DNA from: Euborellia annulipes
Taxonomy: Eukaryota > Arthropoda > Insecta > Dermaptera > Anisolabididae
Direction: 5' to 3'
Assembly: GCA_023213315.1 (NCBI GenBank)
Contig: JAKCPI010015688.1
Location: forward strand, 1 to 64,000
DNA: 64,000 nucleotides
In this document: positions 56,299-64,000 of the stretch, piece after piece
Layout: each line of letters opens with the position of its first letter
How positions within the stretch are numbered: position 1 is the first letter of the stretch
Program-made: the position numbers and the translations under genes
The notes under the pieces: model-generated
What the model was told of the DNA's origin: nothing
Seen by the model: the letters and a program-made list of their open reading frames with translations, nothing else
Database searches by the model: none

Positions 56299-56742
56299 TT
56301 TTACTTTCTCTTACCTCTATATATTTTAATATAAAGAGAGAGAAAGTATTGGATTCATGTCAAAAATTCGATTTGAGATTTTGATGAATGTATACGTTTT
56401 GAGATTCCCTGGATCCAAAAGTGGTTTTCACGACATGGTCTGTCTGTGTGTAAAATAAGCTTTTGAACAAAATCGGCTAAAAAGTACTAGTATTTTATAA
56501 TACTATTGTACTTTTTAGTTTTTTTCGAGTTTCTCAAAATTCGCTCTAACAATTTTGATTAAAATTCAAAAATCAATTATTTTTTAGATTCTCTTTAGAA
56601 TGTATATTCTCATTTTGCCATTGAAATTTTCTGAAGACCACTTTACTCTTGTACTTTATAGGAAAGATAGGAGAAATGGTTGCCATGATAACGAAATGTA
56701 AATATTTTTCTGTCTGTCACTTACCAAGGGTAAGAGAAAGTA
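56299..56742 (+). mobile_element. DHE element, internally deleted
   Basis: 5' hairpin 56300-56347; ends at CAAGGGTAAGAGAAAGT (56742), directly followed by SINE-1. Confidence 0.7.
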
Positions 56743-57175
56743 GCCCTCGGGCTTGGCGTAGTTTGTAGCGCACCTGCCTTGTATACCAAGGGTCGAGGGT
56801 AGGGTTTGGAAAAACGGAAAATTTTGAAAACCGGTTTTCGGTTGTTTACAAAGCGGAAAACCGGTAAACCGGTTTTAAAACCGTTTTTTTTTGTCAACAT
56901 CTTAAACGATAACCGTATTAATGAATATACATATCTATTGGGGGTCCAGGCATTCTTATTTTAGCTATTTGTTATGCAAATGTTAAATATAATCGGACTA
57001 CCTGCGATCCGGAACCCAAGAAAATTATTACTACTATCTCAATCCAGTTCCCGCTTGAAGATTTGTTTACATTCATAGAATACAAAAAATACATAAGCTT
57101 ATATATATTTCTCCATACATTTTCTATGGAAGAAATCGTAACTTTAGGAATTAATAACTCAAAAAATTGTCCCTG

Positions 57176-57345
57176 GGCTTGGTGTAGTTGGTAGCGTGCC
57201 TACCTTCTATACCGAACGTCGCGAGTTCGGGCCCCCAGGCAGTTCGCTATGTCTTATATGGCCTAAGTTGCCGAAAAGACTGTGTGAATGTGTGCGACTG
57301 TAAGTGTGAATGGTAGGAAAAGTGTGAATGTTTTTTTGTTTTTTT
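57176..57345 (+). mobile_element. SINE-1, the clearest Pol III head
   Basis: GGCTTGGTGTAGTTGGTAGC matches an A box; GCGAGTTCGGGCCC matches a B box 40 nt later. The tail has (TGTGAATG)-type repeats. Confidence 0.75.
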
Positions 57346-57537
57346 AACTCAAAAAATTGTAGAAATTCGAGATCAGAGTATTTTTACTGGATTCTCCATG
57401 ACGACCTCTATAAGACTGCAAAATTTCATCATTTAACGGAAAGTTGGTCAAACAGAGCAAGACAGACGGACAGATAGACAGACACTCCGCTATTATTATA
57501 TAATTATAGATTATTTAAGTATTGGAAAATTCGGATC

Positions 57538-57690
57538 CAAGACCATTTAGACCCCATTCGTATTTAATTCAAATGATTGATAGAAAATTCAAATGAAATA
57601 GAAATTTTTCTCGCTTGGGACGGGAAGCGAACCCGACCCCAAGCCACTAGAAGCTAATGTCTTCTATCTGGGCCATGGGTCACGGGCTAA
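57538..57690 (-). mobile_element. SINE-2 copy
   Basis: GACCATTTAGACCCCATTCG tail on the plus strand, GGGACGGGAAGCGAACCCGA near the B box. Confidence 0.6.
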
Positions 57691-57924
57691 TTTATTAGGT
57701 TTGAATACAAGTATTACTGAAGAAAAATTAAAAAAGAAGAAACCGAATTCCGGTTTTCAGGGAAAAACCTTCAGTTCTCTCGGTTTTTGAAAATTAGCCA
57801 AAAACCGGTTTACCGGTTTCGGTTTCCACCGGTGTCAAAACCCTAGTCGAGGGTTCGGATCCCAGGCAGTCCGATGATGGGAACCAAATGGCTTATATAA
57901 GAATGCCTGGACCCTCAAAATTTT

Positions 57925-58540
57925 TTTTAAAATATTATTTAATATGAAAATTTTCTCATTAATTTCTTAAATTTTCAAAAAAATTATTTATTTTTCTTAA
58001 ACATTTTTAACATTATCCGATAAATGTCAGTCCAAAAAGAGTTCAATGATTTTTAATTTCTACCCTCATTTTTTATCAAAAAGTCTCTTTCAAGTTAAAA
58101 TAAATAGATTTATCATTATATAAATATGCAGAGTGTGAAAGAGTGCGGGAGGCCCAACTTAGTATTAATTAAACTGACAGGTCATTATGTTTTTTTAGCT
58201 CTTTTATCTCTTTTTAGTATTTTGACCTAAATAAAGTATTTTCCATTAATTTATAGATAATATATTCCTGCTATATCAAAACTAACATATATTTATTCTT
58301 ATCTTTTGCTTTCTCTTCAGTAAAAAATTGTTAGAACAAATTTTTAAGCGCTATTTCTTGTTTTGTGACAATAGCAAAAAAATTTGCCAGAATATTAGGT
58401 CTTTATCTTTCTAGTCGATTTATCTTAATGGAAAAGTCATCTTTTACTAAAACATCTAAAATTTAAGACTTGTCGGTAATTTAATTTTTTTTTTTTTTAT
58501 TTGAATGAATTCAATAGAGAAGTCTCTAAGCTTAACAGTG
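57925..58540. other. AT-rich sequence, nothing recognised
   Basis: No element or exon signal identified. Confidence 0.45.
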
Positions 58541-58544
58541 GTAA

Positions 58545-59133
58545 AGAAAAATCTGGTGTGACTGGTCGCACCAGATTTTTTTGTGTCGAGATATATTTAG
58601 TTTCCGCCGATTATAATTCAAGTGGTAAATTTTATAAACATGGGAAAATATTTATATTTTGTAACCATGGCAAATATTACTCCTATCTTTCCTATGAAGG
58701 ACAAGAGTAAAGTGGTCTCCTGAATATTTCAATGGCAAAATGAGAATATACATTTTAAAGAGCATCTAAAAAATAATTGGTTTTTGAATTTTAATCAAAA
58801 TCGTTAGAGCGAAATTTGAGAAAATCGAAAAAAACTGAAAAACTACATCAGTAAAGTATTGGTACTCTTTGGTCGATTTTGTTCAAAAGCTTCGTGTCAC
58901 GTGCCATGGGGGTTCCTAACCTAAATATAAAATTTCAATCTCCTACATCTTTTCGTTCTTGAGATATTTTGTTCACAGACACACAGACAGACCAAGTTGC
59001 GATAAACCACTTTTTTGAATTCAGGGGACCTGAAAACGTGTATCCAACAAAATCTCGACTTCGAATTTTTGACATGAATCCAATACTTTTCCTCTATATA
59101 TATATTAATATATATAGGTAAGATAAAGTAAAA
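58545..59133 (-). mobile_element. DHE element, near full length
   Basis: Shortened 3' hairpin (58547-58580), complete body, 5' hairpin at 59085-59131. Confidence 0.8.
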
Positions 59134-59339
59134 ATAGAATTCAACTCTTGTGGTAAACATTTCGCTTCATTTGTTATTTTTCCCTAAGAATAATTTTTTC
59201 TAACAATGAAATTAGTTCACTTTCTGTACCCTCTCGAAGATTTCATAGTTTATATTTTAGTCAAATTTAATTGCTTTTGTTTTCGTTAATCGATTTGCAT
59301 TTGTTTTCTTGTACGTGATGAGCAAGGGTGGGGGAGGGG

Positions 59340-59553
59340 CGTTGTCGAGATGGAGGTAACAGCCACAGCAGCAAGTGTCTGTTGGGGGGAGTGTGCGCGG
59401 CGCATGCGCAATATCACCTAGGCCACAATGCAATGCTCTCCCTCCTTTATTCGGGTTTGACCCTCGTGAGCCCAGTGAGTCAGTTGCCCGGCAGACCCTC
59501 GTTCAGTTATCATCACTCTCATACTCTCTCTTTCACTCTTTAATCATTTCCCT
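59340..59553 (+). promoter_or_regulatory. Candidate promoter with NRF1-type palindrome and first exon
   Basis: The window's most GC-rich promoter-like island. GCGCATGCGC (59400-59409) is the NRF1/ewg palindrome; initiators TCAGTT lie at 59480 and 59503; a (CT)-rich leader without ATG ends at donor TTCCCT|GTAAGT after 59553. It looks like a non-coding first exon. It may start a short isoform of the main gene or a downstream gene. Confidence 0.45.
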
Positions 59554-59559
59554 GTAAGT

Positions 59560-60125
59560 CATTCACTCACTCTCGTTTTGTTTATGTTTGTTTATATCGA
59601 TGAAGCTCAAACTGTAAAGTGTGTTACCTCCTCGTCATAAGGAATTTTCAGGTAGTGTTCTTTAATATAAGCCACGCCTTTACCTAATGCCCTACTGCTT
59701 GATTTTTTTTTTTTATTGTATATCTTAAATATATCTACTTATATATCATAAAAATTTAAATATAATTAATTTATACAATTTAATCAATAACTTTTAATTC
59801 ATGAAATCATTTTTTTTTATATTCTTTTCTCATTTTTATATTCTTTCCCCATTGTTGCAACGATCGTTCATTATTATTTTTATTATTAATTTAATTGCCA
59901 ACATAACTTATTCATTTAAAATAGTGGGACAATGAGCAAATTTTATAAATAAATACGATCTTATTAATATTCATTTTAAAATTTGATTTATTATATTCGA
60001 AATTTTTGCACTTATCATTTTTTTTTTATTAGTATTTTAGTTATCAATCGATCTCAAACCTCAACTCTCTCGCGTATTGATTAAAGATTTTGACACTGTC
60101 AAATTTTATTTAAGGTTTTTTTCGG
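59560..60125. other. AT-rich sequence, nothing recognised
   Basis: No signal identified. Confidence 0.45.
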
Positions 60126-60129
60126 GCAA

Positions 60130-60262
60130 CCAAGACCATTTAGAACTCATCTCTATTTAGCCAATTAAATTGAAATACATTTTTCGACTAAGACGGGATG
60201 CGAACTCGCGACCCTTGGTACAAGATACCAGCACGCTACCAACTACAACAAGACCCGAGGGG
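60130..60262 (-). mobile_element. SINE-2 copy
   Basis: Minus strand: GTTGTAGTTGGTAGCGTGCT (A box) and GGGTCGCGAGTTCGCATCCC (B box), then the SINE-2 body. Confidence 0.65.
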
Positions 60263-61005
60263 GAAACTGTCAAATTTAAATTTCTTTCCAATTCTATAAT
60301 AATGATTGAATTATGTCTAAATGGCCTTCAATGCCGAAAAATAATAATAATAATAATTGAATTTTCGAAAACATACTTTTGTCTATTAAATAGAGAAACT
60401 TGGTTCTAAAAAAATTTTGGACCTACTAAAATAAATAGTCATTTCAAAAGTAAATATTATTTTAATAATCCCTGAAGAGTAATAAAAAGTATAATAAATA
60501 TTCTTAAACAAAGATCGTACTTGTTTATTACTGTGATAATTGAAATTTAATCGTTCAAAAAGATAAATATCATGATATTGAAATTTATCTTTCATTTAAA
60601 TAATACAGTGATAATATGCATCATTTTTTTTCTTGGAAATTTTCGCAAAGTGCCTTTGATAAATCATAAATAAAAATATCATATTTAACTTTCAAAGAGA
60701 AAAGAAAGCGTGTTTAAAAAAAATTATTATTATTTAATCCAATGACATTTTGAACACGATTGTTATACTCTTCAGCAAGATTCGCAAATTTATTTTAATT
60801 AAAAAATTCGGGCGAGGTTGAGTTTAAATGAAACCCCTAAGTTGAAGATGAGACTGGGATTGGGTGACGATTCAAAAAGGGTTTAATAGCCTTTATCAGG
60901 CCTACTTTCTATTTGTAATATCCACATGGCTTTAATGCCGAAATAACACTAAGGATCTTACAAATAAAAAAATTATTTATTTTTCTACCATTGAAATAAT
61001 TTCAC

Positions 61006-61040
61006 CTGATGAAGTTTACGATATAGGATTTCGAAACGTC
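61006..61040 (+). ncRNA. Hammerhead-like core with 9-bp outer stem
   Basis: CTGATGA (61006-61012), weak stem II, GAAA (61033-61036), CGTC. Flanks AAATAATTT and AAATTATTT pair perfectly over 9 bp across a CAC bulge. GACTGC follows at 61061. Confidence 0.5.
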
Positions 61041-61253
61041 AAATTATTTATTTTAACTCTTGACTGCAACTTTTTTCTCTTAGAAAGCACATCCTTGATT
61101 GATTTTTTTATTCTATTTATCTTAGAGAAATTATCCTCAGGTAAATAATAAAAAAAGACCGACCACCTGACATAAATTCAAATTTCTCATTGAACTTGGT
61201 GTCAAGGTATTCGTCTGCAATCTATCTTAATTAAAAGTATTCAATATTATTTT

Positions 61254-61391
61254 AGAGTCATTCCATTTCACATCAACACAGTAAAATGCAATTTTTTGGG
61301 GTCCAATTTTGGCCAAAGCGACTTAGTATTATTAAAATCGGAGATGGTCGGGTTGGCAGCTGTGTTGATTTGAAATGGGATGACCCTTTAG
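61254..61391. mobile_element. MITE with about 28-bp terminal inverted repeats
   Basis: TAGAGTCATTCCATTTCACA and its near-complement TTTGAAATGGGATGACCCTTTA share CATTTCANATCAACACAG. Confidence 0.65.
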
Positions 61392-61399
61392 AAAAATGA

Positions 61400-62285
61400 A
61401 TTTAATATTGAATTAAAAAAAAAAATATATAATTATTTTGATAATTTTTTAAAATTTTCTTAGTTATTCAAATAATGAGCCTTTTGAGATTTTAATTCAA
61501 ATTTTCTTCTCCTTAGAGAAATTTTAATATTTGATATTTTCCTTCAATCATTTCCATCATACATAAAAAATAGACCACAAAACCACAGGAATTCTCTATT
61601 TTTTTTTTTATTTAAAAATTCCTTATTTCACCGAGTGAAAGTTTTGACTTGTTATTGATTTACGAATTGCTATGTTTGATTTATTATTCTTCATAACTTT
61701 TCCTATCGCAAAGGGTTATCACATGTCAAGTAAATATTTATTTCATTTCAATTTATTCCAAATAGAAATATTATTTAATAGTTATTACCGGTGTTTTTAA
61801 TTCACTTATCATTCTCCATTCGTTAGTGTTATATATTCTTATAATATCCCTTTTTTTTCATTCATTAATACACCATATATTTAATATTCATGATTTTTGG
61901 CGAAATATCATCCAGCAAATTTTCAATAATTTTACATATTGCCACGATAATATCCGGATGAGGTAGATGACTTTAGATATGTAGGTGGACTTCTGAAATA
62001 GGATTCCATAGCTTGCTTGAGTAGGTTGTAGTTTTTTCTATTCACATTTCTGGTTTGTGATCATTTAAGTGCTGAACACTCTTATTTTATATAATTGCTG
62101 TATTAAATCTATTGAATAGTAAGAACAAGTGTGCAAGTTAGTTTGGTTGCCTATCTACCGTTTAATATAGTTTTGAAAATTAATAGACTTATAATATAAT
62201 TCTAGGATGTGGCGGTTTTTTTTCCAAAATATATTGTAGGCTGGCATTCAGAGAATTATCTTTATTTCATTGCGTTCTTCCTCTA
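61400..62285. other. AT-rich sequence, nothing recognised
   Basis: No element or exon signal identified. Confidence 0.45.
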
Positions 62286-62289
62286 GACC

Positions 62290-62825
62290 AGTGCTCCTTA
62301 AATCTTTTGAAGTCGCGTCCCCCTTGGGGTCCAAATCATGGGCGTAGCCAGACATCTTGTTAGGGGGGGGCAACCATACGTTCGGACGGGGAGAGGGGGT
62401 GGTTTGCAATCATAATAAACATAGATGATTAATTATTTATTAAATATAATTATAATTAATTATTTTCCTTATATAAGCTCATTTAAAAAAAATTCCCAAT
62501 TGGAAAATCATATATTTGTTTTTTATAGATAAAAAATTTTCAGGACAAGCCAGGGGGGGCATTGGTTCCCCCCTGCCCCCTCTGGCTACGCCCACTGGCC
62601 CAAATCAATATTTCTCGGACCCCTATTTTTTTTTAAATTAAGATTGGTTAAAAAACTATTTATTTTGAATTTCGTAGGTCTATATGCATACACTTACTAG
62701 TCAATGAGTTAAAAACCTATTTAACAATAATAATTTATTTGTTGCATTTGCGAATCTTCACGGCCCCCATGCGGGTAATCCATGGCCCCCGAAGGGTCCG
62801 CGGCCCAATACTTTAAAAAGTTCTG
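62290..62825. mobile_element. hAT element, decayed, split by another hAT
   Basis: CAGTGCTCCTTAAATCTTTT and the right-hand GGCCCAATACTTTAAAAAG resemble a widespread hAT end. Flanks CTCTA agree in 5 of 8 positions. Confidence 0.5.
62339..62599. mobile_element. hAT MITE with 8-bp duplication
   Basis: TGGGCGTAGCCAGA and TCTGGCTACGCCCA ends, CCAAATCA at 62331-62338 and 62600-62607. G-run and C-run rich ends. Confidence 0.75.
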
Positions 62826-62846
62826 CTCTATATAATCAAGTTTAAA

Positions 62847-62920
62847 TTAAATACAAATGGATGTAAGTGCTCACAGTTTCAACTTGTGAATTTATATTTT
62901 TAAATCCATTTGTATTTAGT
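62847..62920. repeat. Short inverted repeat
   Basis: TAAATACAAATGGAT and ATCCATTTGTATTTA bracket about 40 bp. Confidence 0.5.
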
Positions 62921-62929
62921 GATTCCCGT

Positions 62930-64000
62930 TTATTAAATAAATTCAGGAAATTAGGGTTCAAGACAAAATAGGCTCTCTCTATTAAATTTGTTAGTAATTT
63001 TAATTTTTTTCAAATATTTCTCTTCCATTACAAATCGATTTTGTTCATTATTTACGAATCAACCATCGTACTTTGAGGCCAGCTCATAGGGAATTTCTTA
63101 TTACAATTGAATTGTAAAAGAAGATAAGACAATTTCTTCTAGAATCGATAAAATATAGCCTTCGCTATTGATAGATTTATAAAGGAAAAACATTTTTATT
63201 TTTAGAAAAACAGCTGGGCTTTTACGTTTTGGCATTTAATCGATTGTATAGGTATTTGCGGAAAAATGATTAGTAGTAAAAATGTCAATATCTTTAAATT
63301 GAACAATTTCAAACATTTAAGGAATTTTATTTTTTTTTCCCTTAAAATTTTCAAAATACTATTATTTTTACTGTCCATTCTAGAAATTGTTCAATTGAAA
63401 TATAAATAAATAAATATGGATGGATCACTATACTATACTAGGAATCTTCTAATAAAATAAATTTTGTATTATTTAGTCATGGTGACAGTTGCCGTACTGG
63501 GTTTAGAAAGATGATAATCAAATTTTATATTCGTATTTTTTAATAGATGATCTCACTCATTGCACATTTAATAGACTATTTTAACTAATTAAATTTATAT
63601 TACAATAGTAGTATTACGTAAATAAATTTACATCCTAGAAGTATTTTTTTTATCAACAATATAAATTTGACGATATAAAAAAAGACAAATTATCCTTAGT
63701 TATTTATTATTATGAAATAAATTCAGGAAAACCTGGGAGGAATTAACGAATTTATTATTTACTTTTTAATTAGCCTATTATTGTAATTTCGACATTTTTT
63801 TTTCTTCCGAATTTCGTTTTCATTGATATATACGTAATTCCTTGCATAATATTTTCTTTAACAAGACTTCCTAAGGAACTGAAAATTTTTTGATAGAATG
63901 GGAGAATTTATGTTTAGGAACTATATATCCTAATTTTATGATCTTTGGGATTTTTTTAAATTAGTGAAAAAACATGGGTCTCTACGTATGTGGAAAACAA
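62930..64000. other. AT-rich sequence to window end
   Basis: No exon, island or repeat family member was recognised in the last kilobase. Confidence 0.45.

Larger units (their letters stand above)
56800..57845. mobile_element. hAT element inside SINE-1
   Basis: TAGGGTTT...AAAACCCTA ends with GTCGAGGG at 56792-56799 and 57846-57853. Subterminal AACCGGT motifs repeat at both ends. It carries a further SINE-1 (57176-57345) and SINE-2 (57538-57690), but no transposase. Confidence 0.8.
56743..57922 (+). mobile_element. SINE-1 split by a hAT element
   Basis: Head CCCTCGGGCTTGGCGTAGTT (56745 on) continues at 57854 with TTCGGATCCCAGGCAGTCCG once the insert 56800-57845 and one GTCGAGGG are removed. 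Confidence 0.7.

Overview
The window is eukaryotic: AT-rich, with short coding exons, GT/AG introns (one spans 31 kb) and dense repeats. TCAGT-type initiators, tRNA-headed SINEs, hAT and TA-flanked MITEs and very AT-rich introns suggest an arthropod, possibly a crustacean such as a copepod. The species call is a guess.

One plus-strand gene spans most of the window. I place eight coding exons: 2592-2733, 33818-33962, 34485-34733, 36389-37849, 42631-42802, 45889-46149, 48766-48906 and 50357-50854. Splice phases agree at every junction except 42802/45889, where an exon is probably missing. The product is long, disordered and rich in Ser/Arg/Lys. It carries twelve repeats of the type [S/G/P]-I-L-K, each followed by basic residues and serines, plus AERIKFLE and AERVRLFN motifs. 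I assign it provisionally to the N-terminal half of supervillin (Svil). No gelsolin-like or villin-headpiece domain is in the window, so the 3' end must lie beyond 64000. The last exon has a 1-nt frame break in an A6 run.

Several CpG-containing islands carry initiator, CCAAT, E2F-like or NRF1-like motifs and a splice donor: about 1.13-1.26, 26.1-26.2, 28.7-28.94, 42.16-42.34, 54.48-54.69 and 59.34-59.55 kb. They may be alternative first exons, or promoters of other transcripts.

Most of the remainder is mobile DNA. (i) A roughly 700-bp element with a hairpin at each end (called DHE here) has about 25 copies or fragments. (ii) Fold-back elements carry hammerhead-ribozyme-like cores (CTGANGA, stem II, GAAA, palindromic ACGT or ATCGAT); I count 15 well-kept cores and 2 decayed ones, resembling the ribozymes of Penelope-like elements and retrozymes. 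(iii) hAT elements and MITEs have 8-bp target duplications, several nested. (iv) Three tRNA-derived SINE families occur. (v) MITEs are flanked by TA or TTAA. Region 4.0-6.0 kb holds a low-quality-looking G/C tract and a decaying tandem repeat that may be an assembly artefact.

No reverse transcriptase, transposase, CRISPR array, rRNA or credible tRNA gene was seen.
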